From NCBI RefSeq assembly GCF_040807025.1, contig NC_090952.1:7084001-7148000 (forward strand): a DNA stretch of 64,000 bases, given 5' to 3'. How positions within the stretch are numbered: position 1 is the first letter of the stretch; every line of letters starts with the position of its first letter. The position numbers and the translations under genes were made by a program. The notes under the pieces are model-generated. The model saw only the letters and a program-made list of their open reading frames with translations, was not told the DNA's origin and ran no database searches. Source of the DNA: Struthio camelus. Taxonomy: Eukaryota > Chordata > Aves > Struthioniformes > Struthionidae. Shown piece after piece: positions 9,901 to 24,900 of this stretch.

Positions 9901-12900
9901 TTGGCCCATGGGCTGTGACAACTGGTAGTAGAACTGAGGCTTAACTCAGAAATCTGAGTCAGGAGTCATGGCTTGTTGTTGTTGCATTAACAATAGCTTT
10001 TTTGGCATTTGGAAGAGCAAAGCAAAACACATGCATGGAAGAAAATGAAAAGCATTGATCTGGTCTTTTCCTTCCTCAGGCTGCTAATGTGATGAAAAGT
10101 CCGTAGTCAGCTGTTTACAGAAGTATTGGTGTTTCTTGGTAAGCTAATTTAGGGATGCTTCCCACTAGATTCATGGCTAATTGTTTGCTGAACCAGCAAG
10201 ATCTACCTGAGGAACTCAAATCCAGTATACAAATTGGTGGCAGTCCTATTCTGCTCCTCTGAATCAGTACAGCAGGGATATAATTAACAACTTCAGGGGT
10301 AGTGAAGAGATGACCAAATCATTTGTAGATAATACATTTCTATTTGCCAGCCGAACAGTATATATTATTCGGTTCCAGCAGGGCTGTCATGTCACTGATG
10401 TACAACGTTGGTCTCTACTGCTGTTTCACCTACGTTTTTAGAACTTTGTTTTAGCCTTACCAGAAGAATAACATTGGGTGGATGGGTGGATATCGGGCAG
10501 GTTTCCTGTGCATGGTGGTGGTGGGTTTTTTTATTTATTTTGTTTTGGTTTTTTGAAATTATGCACAAGTCCTGAGCTACCACATGCATGAGTGTCTGTT
10601 TTGATCCAAAGTTATCTATCGACTTTAAGATTTCATGTCTTCACGGTCCCTGGGAAAATGAGAGAACATAATTCTTGTGCTACGGAGTAATGAGGAAACT
10701 GAGAAGTAAATGGTTCATTATCTGAGACTAGATAATTAATTATCCTAGAGGCATCTCCAGTATAGGAGCTGTCACAGTTTAAAAAATAAGGTATGAATAG
10801 TTGGGAAAAGATGTTATAGCAGCAGAGCATAGATAGTTGAAGAGGTGCTCTGGGTTACTGCATGTTTCTTGCTTTGTTCGTTAATCAGGACTTTTAGCAA
10901 ATTTTTTGAAAGACGTTTGAGTATATCTATATTTGTATGCATATCTCTTATAACTTGTACATCCATTCCTATTAAAAAAATAAGTGGCTTTCAGTATTTA
11001 CTCTTGCAGATGTCGATTTGGGAAATTCCTAGACTTGTTGCCAAAATACAGGGCTGCACTGTAGATCATTTTGTTTTGTTCCTTGTGTTGTGTTTTTATA
11101 TTTTCAGCTCCTTCCCTAGCGATTGATCCACTTCACAACTCAATGCCAGAGGGGTTAATATAATCACATTCAGATCCATTGACGGGCCCTGTGCCCGAAT
11201 TTCCTTGCTGTCATTGCTCCCTGCCCATTTAACCTGTACATGTGTAATGTCTGAAACTGCAACCCATTCGTAAATCTGTAATGTGAAGTTTTGCTTCTGT
11301 CAGCACCCGCTTCCTCCCTTTTTACGGTATCGTTCTTATATTGTTTAACATCGATGCCTGAAGATCAGCCTGCAATTTTACTACCCCTCACAAAAACCAG
11401 CAGTGGGAAATACGGGGGGCCTTGAATACACCCGTAGATCTGTGTTTGTACGTGTTCTTGTCTCACTGCCTGTTGGCCCTCTCTGAGAGCTGTGCTGGCA
11501 AGGCACCCCTACGCACCGGGTCAACTAAGAGAAACTCAAGGTCGGGAGGAACCTTGCAGGGCTCTTTTCACGTGGATGAACTAGTTGGAGAGAGCTATGT
11601 AATCTTGGAGAGGGTGGCTGAGGAGGGCGAAATAGTCTGTTTACGATACCACGTTTCAGAGGTCGAGACTCTAAGCAGTAGTTCTGTATTTCCTGCCCTT
11701 AATCCAGCATCCTTTCTGCATGTCCTTTTTAGTGGAGCCTACCTTTACAGTCTAATTTTGAAGAGCATAAAATTACAGAATTTCACAAATACTTATGTGT
11801 TGCTGTGCTTCAGTCAGTAAGGCATAGATCCTGTGGACCTTGCAAGACTAGCTTCTAATTGAATAAACATTTACATGGAGGAGTTTGTAAAGCATTTTAT
11901 TTTTTTAAAAATGCTTTAATTAGAACTGTATTTTGGCTTTGAAAGGCTTCGTGGTAGTAACTTTATTTTGAAATGGTGTTTTGCAGTTTCACTGTAGACT
12001 CCTTAATATTAGTAGCAGCCGCCAGAGTGCTCTGTAAACTTTACTGACCATTGAAGAACAGGCAGAGATAGTCATTTCCGTGTGCAGAATATTCCGTGCA
12101 GATTAGAAAGACTTTCTACTGTTTAGAAGTGTGGAGTCTTGGGAAGCCCGTGACACCGCGCTACCTGCTCCTTTCAAGATTATCAATTTCTTTGGCTTAT
12201 ATAAGCATACCAAATGCAGGAATCCAAAGTTCAATTTACCATAATTTGCTATGCCTAAAATCACAGCCTGCCTTGATGCATGAAAAGGGATAACTTCAAA
12301 AGCTATAATCGTAGTGTGGGGTAGCTGAGCTGACAGCTCTTTTTAACTGATTTCAGTGCTACACGTGACCAAGATGTTTTAAAAGAGGGGGAATTAGCAT
12401 CTAATTCTGAGATTTAAAAAAATCATGGCTATATGTTTTATTAACTGTTTCAGAACTACAGCCCCAGTTCTACTCCCTTTCATGCTCCTCCACATGGTAA
12501 TCTTCGTAGTCCTGAACCTGGACCTATTATCGCGGCTACTGTAGCAAAGTAAATATTGGCAGATCGTATGAAATACATCAACTCATTCAGGTTTCTTCCC
12601 TGACAGATTTTAAGTAGCTCTGGCATGGCCTATTTGGTTTTATTAAGTTGTTGTTGTTGGCTTTTTAAAACCATTCTTTACTCATGCTGTATGTTTAACC
12701 AGTTTTTCTAATCTCAAGGTCTGCACGATGGTATCCCTTGGAGCCTTTCTGCCCAACTTGAAAACCACTTCCCAGCTTTCTTTCATATGCTAAATCTCTT
12801 CTGCTCTAATTTGTGGGGAAAAAAAGTCAAATGAATAATTACGAGAGACTCCAGCAAGACTTGTGCACCAGATATGTTCTATATACTGAAATCTCTCCTA

Positions 12901-15900
12901 GATCTTTCTCCCATTTTTGCCTGATGACATTGTTCTTTAGGGAAATGGCTTTTGCAGGCAGGTGCATGCTGTGAGCTCAGTGAGACGAAGCTGTTTCCAA
13001 TCCAAAAGTCGAGGTAGTATAATGCCGTACCCAAGCTGATATATTATAAGGCACTTTCATTTCAGCTGGCTGTTATACCAGCAGCCATGCTATGCAGCTT
13101 CTGAGCGTGCATGCAGCTGTCATAAAAGTTTAGATATATTCTAAGTTGCAATGCCATAATTACTTTATTGGAGCTGAACTATGTTAATTGTAACAGGAGA
13201 AGGATAAAGCGCTTGGAGGAGAAGTGTGTAATGCTGAAATTAATACTTCGCACAGAGCTAAAAACTAGCAAGTAATTTACCTTTGAAGAAAGGCTATGTT
13301 GTTAGATTTCCGTGGACTATATGGAGCCGTGAAAGGAGAGTGTTTTAAATTAACTGATTTCTCTTCAGTTCGTTAAAAGTAATCTGATGACAAAGTAGTC
13401 TAGTGTATGTTTTACATAGGGCTAAAGTAGTTGAAGTATAGGCAAGTGTAGGAAACTACACTTTAAACTCGATACAGTATTCAAATAGGAATTTTTTGAA
13501 ACTCTTAAGAGCAGTACTATATGTACTGATGATATCCAGAGTTTCTCCTCTGAAAATATCCTACTATCTACAAATAAACTGTAAATGGAGCATCTAAAGG
13601 GATGGCTTTCCCCAAAATAAACACAGCAGTGACTTAACGGGATTTGTCATTGGTTTTGTTGGGATCATTAATATTAAAAAGAAACAAACTGCTAGTTCCA
13701 GGCTGTATTTTTGGAAAACACGAGAAGGGTTTCACAGTTCTAGTTACTTTCTTTTGTTATCCTTTAAGCAATTGCTTCATTCTTGCTTCAAAAAACCTCT
13801 AGTAACATTGATTTGGCAAATGTAGCATAGTTTAGGTATCTGTAACTTTCCATGTCCCTTCTATTAAAGCAGACAAATCATTAGTATTTTGTCCCATTAT
13901 GTTGAGCTAGCAATGAAGCTGTCTGTAAATCCATTGATAATCTTTTGCTGTTGCGCGTATTTGCTTGTATAATTTCAAGAACGCTGTATGATTAGGAACA
14001 TGTCAGAGATAATTCATGCACTATATCAACGTTTAATGAGTGTTGTAATGGGTGTATTTTTCTTTGCTTGCTCTCCCATTTCTTTCACCATAGTTTCTTG
14101 TTGTTTTCTTGCCATACTTCTCTCTTCCAACCTCTTGCATAAATTTGCCTTGCATCCATTCATATAACTTAGAAAATATACCCAATTTCTAATAGCTAGT
14201 GGACTGTGCTAATAAGGTGAGACACTCCACCGGTCATCAGGCAAAGCTGATGTGAAACCGGTGCCCTCCAGAACGCGCAGGGCTGCAGCCTGTGCCTTCC
14301 TCCTGTGCTTAGTTAGAAGCTCAGTTTGGCAGCAATAAATGCTGCAAACTGCTCCAGTTCCCCATACTAAATCTTTAGACTGTTGCAAAGGTGGCAATGG
14401 GATCTTTCTACTCATGCCCTTTCCTGTTGCCTGCTGTGGTTTTTTTTTTCCTCCTCATTTTATAGCTTCAGTGCGTCTCTACTCACCGTTTGCTCAAGCA
14501 GCGGGACAGAGTTGACCTGATTATTTTTGACAGGAGTTCTGAGTAACAGCAGCGATACTGACCCAGCCTTGTGCTAATTTTGATCCTTTTCTTACTGCAG
14601 CTATGGCAGCAGCTGCTTTGTGCTCCCGCGGTCTGCTGGCATGCTGAGGAAGAGAATACAACATTGCTTTTATAACCATTCCCACCTCTGTAAAGCCACG
14701 TTTGTAGCCGCAAAAGTAGGTACTACTTGCCAGCGGAAGCTTGGATTCGTCAAAGTGGAAGTGTTAATTCAGAAAAAATGGTTGTTCACTAATGTTTGCT
14801 TTTGGCTGAGTTTTGTGGAGGCCTAGGATTTCACTGAAATCTACTAAAAATTCTAGTACCGAAAAGCAGGGGGGAAGTTATGATTTTAAGCTAAAACCAT
14901 GTGGATGCTGGACGTGTGAATTAGTCTCATCAGTAGACCATAGTTCATCATCTGTGCTGCACTGTTGTTTTTGATCACTCCCAGCTGTTCTTTGGTTCGT
15001 CGATAGCCTCAGAAGAACTCTGCGGGTCTGGGCCATGTTCTTATTCCTACTGTAAAGCTACTCATACACAGCGGAGAGAAAAGTGGTAACTTTTATTCAC
15101 CTTCCAACAGTCACTTCTCGTTATGCTTCTTGTCAGACAAGCAATGCAACCTGTCATCCATCTGTCTGCCAGGATGGTTATAAATGCAAACAAGCTTTTG
15201 GGCATACAAGTATTTAAGACCCTGGAAGGTATGAGTATGTTTCCAGTGTCTGTAGTCAATTTACTCTAAGCCAGGCAAACCGTTTGTATGCTTTGCAGGA
15301 ATAGCCATGAGCTGGTTGAAGGGATGATAAGAGCCCGTAGAGCTTGAGCATGCTTCTTTCTTGTCTAGTTTCAGCGATGCAGTGCGTTAGCAGTGTAATT
15401 TGAGAAATAAAGTCTACTCTGGTTATTTTCCCTGGCATGGTGTATTGAGCTGGAAGTAAATCTTTAAGACTTCTCAACTGAGCAGAAAAGATTTATGGCT
15501 TCCAAGTTACTAGACGCGATAGATCTCTATTGTGTTTTTGATGGGTCATCCAGTTAAAATTTCAGCTTTACGGTAGGATCACTTCACGTGTGATGACTTG
15601 CTTAGACAGCTACCTCAGGCAAGACCTTTTGGAAACTGGGCTTTTCACATCCCTTTTTACCTTACCACCTCAACAAAACCCGCCATAAAAAAGGTTTGGG
15701 GAGTTCTTGGGTAAACATCAGTTTCATTCAATTATTTCCGTCTTCTCTGTATCTCGTATGCATCAAATGTTGATGTCCGCACTGAGCTCCTCTGAAAACT
15801 GGAGAAGAAAAACTTGAACGTTACCAATTCCTTGTGCTCTTGCTTGATATTCTATAATTCAGCATATGGGATTTTTTAAGGGTGTTGTTTAATGTCTTCT

Positions 15901-18900
15901 GATAGAAATCAGTGAATACCAGGAATGTTCTTGGAAAGTTTCCTTTTTTTAATGAATCCTATTATGCACAAAAATAAAAATAATTGATGCAGCTATGATG
16001 GGAAATATTTTATCCTCTGTATGCTCTTGGGGTTTCCTTGACCATTGTTAGCAGTATTTTTTTTCCAATGAAAAGCAAACAAAAGGAATAGATGATTAAA
16101 ATGCGCATATCGTTTGCCGTGCAAGAATTCTGGCGCTTAAAATTGGTTGAAGCCCTATAGTGTCAGTGGATTACTCTGAACTGCTAAAATGGTGATAGTT
16201 TGGATGGGCCGGGCGACTTTCCTAAGACTCAAATAGTGCCAGAATGAGGGTGACTCACTAAGCTGAACTTCCTTATTCTCTCTAGGTTCAATGTCAGTTC
16301 TGCGAGTGGCCGTGTGAATGCAATAGGGGAGGTTTTGAAAAGTGCAGCCAACCTCTGAGGCGTCCTTCTAAGTCATAGCAATTTATAGAAAATTGCAAAT
16401 CCTGATTAGAAGTTGCTGAAACTTTAGTTGGTCACCTCCCCCACCGATGTGGAAGTGTTAATTAGACTCTAAGATTTAGAGTGTGAATTTATATAAGTAA
16501 AACACTATTACCGCTTCACTTAGGCTGGGAGGGTGCTTTTTTTGTCAAGTGCATATTGACCCTATAAATTTGTGTTTTGTTCCTACTCAAGGAGCTACGT
16601 ACAGAAAGTTTTATCATCTCTCCCTGAACCACAGTAGCAGAGCAATTCCTTGAGGGCGTTTCATGGACCTCCTAGAAGCCTCATGGATGCACTTGTGAAT
16701 TTTCCTAAGATGTATTTACGTGTCTTGAGCTAGCAATGAGGAATCAATTCTTATCTCATGCATTGAACTTTACGTTCAGGTGTATTGTCATGCCCTTTTC
16801 TTTGCTTAGCTTTTATGTGCCAAGCAAACTCAGTGGCTTTGTAAAAGAGATTTTTTTTTCCTTGTCATTATTATTGCTTCAACAATTTGATTTTCTTATA
16901 GTTTTAAAAGTGTTATGTACTCTAAGATGCAGAATAGTTTCTTTGCTCCACCAGAAATGCCCCTCAATTCATTGAATAATCGAGTATAAATTCTCATACT
17001 TTGGAGACTTGCAGCTTGAGTCGGATTTTATTTCTCATTGAGAACTGGGGCGTTTATGTTTGCAAAATAGCAGAGCGTGCATTGTGTCTTATCAGGAGAT
17101 ATTCGCTTGATCTTTGGCAGAATTATTTATCCAGATGGAGAAATCTTTTAGGCGGGTGGGAAAATGTAGATAACATCTATCGGTCTGAAAACTGCACTGC
17201 TTGTTAAGGTGCACAGCAGTGCAGTACGGTTCATGCCTTACTAGTCTGGCTCTCCCGTCGAATAATTTGCTCTTTGCAAGTTGAGCTGCAAAGATCGTGG
17301 GTGCTGACTAGCTGAACTTTGACTCTGGTTACGCTGCCTTGCTCACAAATATGCAATGGGTAATTCCTCGCGAAACGTGACCGTGGCCAATGTGTGCTGT
17401 CGCTGTAAAGAGAAGTGACTGTTCTGCCCGTCTGTTGCCCCGTGCAGTATAGTCCTCCTGGGCGTTCACTCCCAGCATAAATCACTCTACGCTGCGTGCC
17501 ATGTAGTTATTTTCTCGTGGTATGATAAGCACGTGCATTTTCTAGAGCCTCTTCAGTACCTTATTTCCATGCCTTCTTATTTAGTTTGCAAGTTTACAAC
17601 TTCAGAGCTATTTTAAAGGAGTGAATTTTTTGATGTGAATTCCTCCCGCGATTAGAGGTTTGAGCCCTCTTTTGTTTTTCCTGATTTTTGGTGTGATGAT
17701 TTAAAATGTTCTCTGATAAGAAACGTTAGGAGAAATGGAAACTGTTAGGCTAGTTCAGCTTCTGTAGCTGGGTGACTTTAACTTAGGCATTTAATTTATT
17801 AAGGGCACTTTAATTTGTCATCTGTCCCCGCACTTAGGACAGATCTGCTTATCTAGATTTGCAAATCTTGGGCGGTAGGTAGGATTAAGCACTTGCGGGG
17901 AGTGGAGGGGGAAGGCACAGGTAACCTGTTAGATTAAATTGGTAAATACATGGGGCATACAAGTCGGTGGTGTAGTTGAATCACATTATTGCTCTATGTT
18001 AGGTTGGTAAATTCTTTACAGCATACTCTTGTTAAAAATTACAGTTGTTTTATTATTTTAATTGGTCAGACATTTATTTATTCTAAAGACAGCTTATCGT
18101 ATATCTAGATTTGCCTTTGGGGTTTTTTTTTGTTTTTTGATATAGCGGAGGGAAAAACAAGTAGTTGGGAGCGGGGAATGGACGTGGGGAAACAAATGAG
18201 AGGAGCTGCTTCAACTGGCGCTCGAAAAATGTCTGTGTAATTGCTGCTTGCAAAGAGCCTTGCTTGTAAATCTATCAGCGCTTGATGGTTTTAGTGTGTT
18301 TTTGTAGTATATAATTATGAGCTTTCCTTGTTTCCCGTCTTTTTGATATACGTTATTCCCTGTAAATCTGATATAAGAGATCTGACTACAGAGTTGCCAT
18401 TGCTCTTGTTAAACCAGATTACTACTTAGTATCTTTTCTGTCTTTTAGAAGATTGTATTCTTTTTTGTCCTTTTCTTGGTTCTATCTAGATGGTCTGTAA
18501 CAGACTAAATACAGAGCCTCTACTTGTCTGTGTTTTCTGCTAATAGTAGAGTGCTCATGGAAAAGATCGAAACATTTACTCAGTTATTAAAAGTCATCGC
18601 TAGTTTCAGGGAAGCAGATGAACGGATTTTTGCCAGACTCTAATTGTTGGGTTAGTTTAGTGTTTTTTCTGAGAGGCTTGTATTTAAGTTTTAAGATGGC
18701 TCATCTGTGCTGCAGGATCTCTCTTTACTATTTGCAGAAGGTTATAGGTGTATCCAGTGACTTAGATATCTAAAAGAGAAGACGGGAATCCAAAGGGCTT
18801 GGATCTGGCATTGAACGCTCACAACTCCCTAGATAACAGCGCGGACGCAACGGGATGCGGCTGAGGGGTGCTGGAAGATCACCGAGACACGTTAGAGAAC

Positions 18901-21900
18901 GGGATGGTGTGGTATGAGGGAAGGCACCAAGTCCCAAGTGGGAGCTCAGCTCTAAGGTATTGGTGGACAAAAAAAGAGGAGAAAATGGAAAGAGACCACT
19001 TTAGATTTGAGGTGGACAAAGTTAAAATTAAAACTGGAATATTGGTACGCTTTAGTTTCTCTTCTCTGGGTTAAGTAAGACCGTATGGATGTATGGTGGT
19101 ATTTCTCAGTCATATCTAGGGTTCTGTCCTCATTACATTGCTGGAGACTCAGGGACATATTCAGAAATACGCCGTAAGCTTAATACGTAAGAGTAGCAAA
19201 GCCGAAGTGAATTGAACTTAAGTAATGTCTAATACAGTTCTTCTTTCTGTTCTTTTTGTCTCTTTCCTAACTATGCTTTCCAGAAAAAAAGGTCAGAAAG
19301 TGATAGGATTTCTGATGTAAAGTAGCATTAAAGGCAAGAAGTTTTTCAACGATTCTTTATACATGATAGAGATGCAAACAGTGAACGCAAGAGTTTCTTT
19401 CTCTTCGGCATGTTTTTGTAGCCCTTTATGATAACATTAAAAAGGGTGGACGTGGTTTACATTTCTTGGTATTTTTCTTTTGCAGTCTTTCTGTTGTACA
19501 GCTATAAAATTTGTTTTTTTGTCCTTGATAGTCTAAAAAGAATTTCATCAGCAACATTTATTTTAAAAAAACTGCAGCGACATTAGAAAATCTAATGAAA
19601 ATGAAGTTAAATTCTAATGCTAATGAAATTCTAACAGGTACTCAAAGCATGTTGAAATATGTTTAGGAAAAAAGCCATTTTTTTTCTTTCACGGAATTTT
19701 AAGCCTAGGTGTTTTTGGTCCTCCAGATTTAGAAGTTCTCTCTGTGTGTCTTATAAGTTTCTTTATTTTTATAATGCATACTTCACTGAACTTAAGTTGT
19801 CATTTCTATGTCACTGTGAATAACCTGAAATCTTAACTGAGAACAACTTTCTTATTATTAATTTTCAAATAAATTCAAATGCAGAAGACCCTTCTGATGG
19901 ATCTAATAGTACTCTGCTGCAATTCAGGCTGATGAAGTAGGGCTTTTTGTCTTGTTTTATAAGTGAAACTGTGGTACCTTTTATAATAGTAAATAACAAG
20001 TCTCAGATTGATTACATTTTCAAGAACGCAGATAACACTTTAAATGCTGATTCTCCATGGAAGTAACACCTTTTCTTGGCTTTTTTGTTTCTGTGGGAGG
20101 CGTATGGATTCAGCTGGATGTTTTTTAGGAAGATTTTTTTCCCTCTAACATAACACACGTTTTCTTCTTTGCAGGGCGCCAATGCCTCTGCTTTGGAGAA
20201 AGAGATTGGTCCTGAGCAGTTCCCAGTGAATGAGCATTACTTTGGCTTGGTCAATGTAAGTGAATTTTCTTTGCTTTAAGTGCTGTTTTCCTATTTATAT
20301 CCTAATGATAATAAATTCAATTTGGAATAAATTCAAAATCCTAATTTTGAATTTAACAGGATTCTCTTTCAGAACTTTTTCTCTGGGCACTCCTGACACA
20401 AAGTGGGAATGTGCAGAGACACCGCATCCTGCAATGTGATGCTATGCCTTGTCGCTTATAACCAATATATACATCTTATTTTAAATACTAAAAAAGAAGT
20501 ATATTTTTAAATTAAAAAGTCTTTGAGATAAACCTTCATACTTGGGCACATTTCCAGTTATAGGATTATAATACAAAGCTGAAAGGAACATTAATAAAGT
20601 GCAAATGCTGTTAGAGCGTGGTTTCTGCTCCTTTTAGAGCAAAGATATTTGATGTTACACTGATATTCAATGTATGTAAGCCTTGAAGTTTTTAAACCAA
20701 AACGCATTACTTCTCTAAAAACATACTACTTGTGGAATTCATGGATGTTCTTCTACATGAAGACATAGCCAAGAGATAAATGACGTTTACTTGGCTGATA
20801 ATTTTCTAACATGTAGAAATACCCCCTTTTTTACTGCCTCGTATACCAGTGAGTCCTTTCAAAATGATTTTTTTTGATCTGTCAGTTTGCGTACATCTGA
20901 CTTGACTAGGATCTGTTGGGCAATAAGAGTTGTCTGTTTAAATTAACCATGGAAAGAATGGAGCATTGGTGCAATATCGCCTCTGCTCCTGGAGGAGAAA
21001 GGCGGCTGTTGCTTTTGTTGCCAATGATGCTATATAAGAAACGAGATATAGAAACAGTGATTCTGTATCATCCCATTTATGATGTGAAAATACATTTTTG
21101 GCAGAACTCGCTATAAACCCAGATACTGTTTCTGTTTACTGGTCGTCTAGGCCCATTTCATGGAAAGCTGAAGAACAAAATGATCTACCTTTTGACATAC
21201 CAAGTAAGGTTAACACAGCTACTAAAGTGTTATTTATTGCAGTGCATTAGAATTCATTTCATTGATTTCTGTGTGTCTCTAGCAGTTTGTGTTCTCAGAC
21301 ACCAAGCTATCTAAAGGCATTGAATTATGTTCCTTAAGTATGGTGTTAATGGCCATTCCAAAGCTTCTGAGGTTTGCACCATAATGAGAAAAATGGAAGG
21401 CATCTCCAATTGCAACATAAATAGCATAGTGATGAATACTGTGAAGAAAAAAATAGTATTCTAAAAATAACCAGAGTTACTTTACCCACATGCATACTCT
21501 GTTTAGAAGGACAAAATATGACTAATAGTGTTGTGCTTTATTTCTTGCGATGAACTTCTCGGGGATAATCATTTTCCTGCTGCTGTTCTGGAGAACTTTT
21601 TCCTGAGTTATTCCTAGCTCTTTAATGAGCTGAAACGAATTGGAGAGCTTTAAAGAATGTAATTTCATGCCATCCAAATGCAAGCCTGCTGCGCAAAGCA
21701 GTCCCACTTTACTCCTCGTACAGGTATTGCCACTCGTGTTTCTCCTTTACATCAGGACTGGTACCTGTGCTGAGCACACGCTAAAGGTGCTGAACCCAGG
21801 ACCGGTTTTCTGAAGGGCTAGATTTCTCTTTGGATCAGTGAGCTGAACCAACTTGCCTGCAGTCAAACGTTTGCTAGAGCCACCGCAGGGTCTATGTTGC

Positions 21901-24900
21901 GGGGGGAAGGGTCTGACCGTTTCTTTTGACATCCTGTCGTTAAAATGGAGTGTGTGTGGTGTGAAACAGCAGTGTACCAGGGATGGAACAATGCTTTTAG
22001 TTCTAGAATTTGGTCTTGCTTTTCAATTTTAAAAACTTTTGCCTTAGAGTGAGTCTTCAAACTTTAATTTTACATGGAAAGTGTAACGTTTTTTGAAATT
22101 AGATTATATTGACTCTAAATACAATCAGTTTTAAGCAAAAAAATTTTTGGCACCTGTTTGAAAAACTTATTTATACCAGAGAAACCGTGACAAAAAGAGT
22201 TGTTAAAACTTACGTGTTGGTACCTGCTTTTTCCTTTGTACTTTGGGTCACGTAGACCATATACACGTGAATTGTCTGTTTGATCTGTGCTTGTCGCTCT
22301 AGGATTGCAGATATTCAGCCTACTGAGACTTGCCATGCCAACCTCTCTTTTTCAGCCTGTTTTTTCTGGGTTTTTTAATCCAAGACAAATGGTCACATCC
22401 CTCTTTTTCCAGCAAAATTAAGGTCGTGACTGGGAAGACCTGACTACGTTGTATTTCCGAATGCAAGCAGATTGAAGTTAAAATTGTAACGCTGCTGTCT
22501 AATAACTTTGTTTATTTTGGAGAACTGTCTATAATGCAGAGAAGGGTAAATCAGTAGTTGATTTACTCAAAAGTTTGAGCGATTCAAGGCCTTGCGAAAG
22601 TTAGTAGGATTTTGTTCTAACATTGAAAAAGCCAGAATTTCTGAATTAAATGCGTCACATGGTCTTTTTGCAAAGTACGTGGCGTGTGGTGACATCTAAA
22701 ATGTGAACAGGCAAGATAGGGATCGGAGGAAGAAAAGTTCTTCCCCGTTACTCCGTTATGTAGCGATAGGAACAAGCAAAGCAAGCTGAAATACTGTTTA
22801 GAAGGACATTTGTAAAATTTAAAACTTTCCATAAGGTATATTATTTGTCATATCACTTCAAGACTGCTACAAAGCCTCCTGCATCTGACGGTCAGAAGTT
22901 TTTAAAACTATTTGGACTGAACTTTAACTCTTCCGTTTGGTTTTCAGAACGTCTCGGTGGGTAACATCAAAGCTGTACATGTACAACTGATGAATTTCTT
23001 ACCCTTTGACGTGTTTTCTCCGTAAATACAATCCTAAAATCTCACCGACTGCTTACTTTGTAAACTTTTTGACTTAAGGAGCACCATGACCTCCCAGGTT
23101 TTTTTAACAAGGTTAATTACTAGTTTCTTGTGTCTCTTAAAATTATTTTCTGGGATTATTATAGACAAATATATTAGATATGATTGTTCCAAGACAAAGC
23201 GTCTACTCATGACAGATCTTCACTCATTTTCGTACTTCTCTTGCTTATTTTGTCTTGCATGCAAATCTAATTACTGTGATGTTTATTCCATTTTTTAGGT
23301 CACTAATAAACATGAATTCGGTTCTGTCCTAATTCACATGCTCAGCTCGTATATTTGTTTTGCTCATGTGAATAAGTTTTGACTGTTGTTCCGTGTTGTT
23401 TGCATATGGTAAAAATTAATGTTAATGTATGTGTAAGGCTGTAACCTTTTGAGCTGTGCGAGTTAAACTCTTAATTTTCTGTTTCTCTCAGTCAGCAAAC
23501 TGATTATTAACTTGCAGTCATTCTGCTACAGTAATTATACCGAATTCTGGTGAACGCTAGTGTCCGTATTCTCTGAGTACTGCTTAATATGATTATCCGT
23601 GTTCTGTGATCAGATTATTTGTATGTTTATTTTGTTTATTTTAAATATTTTGCCCTCAGTGCGCTTAAGATACAGAAGCGCGTTACCAGAGTACCTGGGG
23701 ACTGGCAAACCTAAAATCCCAAAACCCGAAAACGTTTTTGAAGCAACAGCATTGTACAGTACAGTTGCACAATAAATTGCAGAGAGGAAACTCAAGCATG
23801 CTGTATTTCTTCTAGATGATACGCAGCTTTAGGTGATTTTTCAGTGGTTTAAGCGTTAGTCCTTGTTAAGCAATCTGGAACGCCGCCTCTGGAAGCGGTG
23901 TTATCGCTGGCCTCCTCTCCGCAAAATGACGCTGCCTTCAGATAGGGCAGATGTCAAACAGCTGCTCTTTGCATTTGCCTGCATCATGTGCTTTTCATAA
24001 GATTTCATTGTAAACAGGAAGTATTTAACATGCACCTTGCTAGCTAATCTCAAAAAGCTAATTTTGCTATCTGACGCAGGCAAATCTAAAACACGAGTTA
24101 ATGCCTTGAGCTCCTGTTACCGTAATGTAATTGGGAGGCAGAGATGCGGTGATGCTGATGGATGCTGTCTGCCCGCTCTCCTGTTTGCCTGTCCCTGAGT
24201 TGCGCTGTGTCGCTGGCACCTTTCTGCATCAGTGGCAGCAGGATCCGCCCTGCCCAGGCCTGGCAGCCTGCTGTGTCTCCAGAAGTTTTGATTCTGTGCT
24301 GAGCCCTTAATTGGCTTTTGCTTATGTCAGTGGTTTCCCGTTTTATTTGTGCGTGTCACCGTTGTGACTACTGTCTTCCCTTCCTTTTCTTGCTGTTTCT
24401 GGTTGTGATGAAACAAGGACGAGTCTTTTGGTGAACGTCTACTAGTATTTCCCCCAAAAATGAACTTTGGGAGATGATTTTCCCATTTGTAATATACGGC
24501 GTTTTTCATGAGCGACCTCTTTCTTTTGTTTCTTTTTAACAGACCTAATATGAAAATGTTTGTTTTCCCTTTGTTCTGTTTTAACCAGTTCGGCAATACC
24601 TGCTACTGCAACTCAGTCTTACAGGCACTTTATTTTTGTCGTCCATTTCGGGAAAAAGTTTTGGCATACAAAGTGCAGCCCCGAAAGAAGGAAAGCCTCC
24701 TGACATGCCTCTCTGATCTCTTCAACAGTATCGCTACGCAAAAGAAGAAGGTGGGAGTCATCCCACCCAAGAAATTTATTTCCCGATTGAGGAAAGAAAA
24801 TGGTAAATGAGTAAATGAAATCCTCATGCAGATGTAAACGTTGAGTATTTAAGCATATTAAAATGTGGCCACAATTTTCTTTTTAAGTGAGTCCAAACCG

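Noticed and set aside
11422-11820. 132-codon frame in USP12 intron 1
   Set aside because: No recognisable motif, no splice context and inside a large intron; likely chance.
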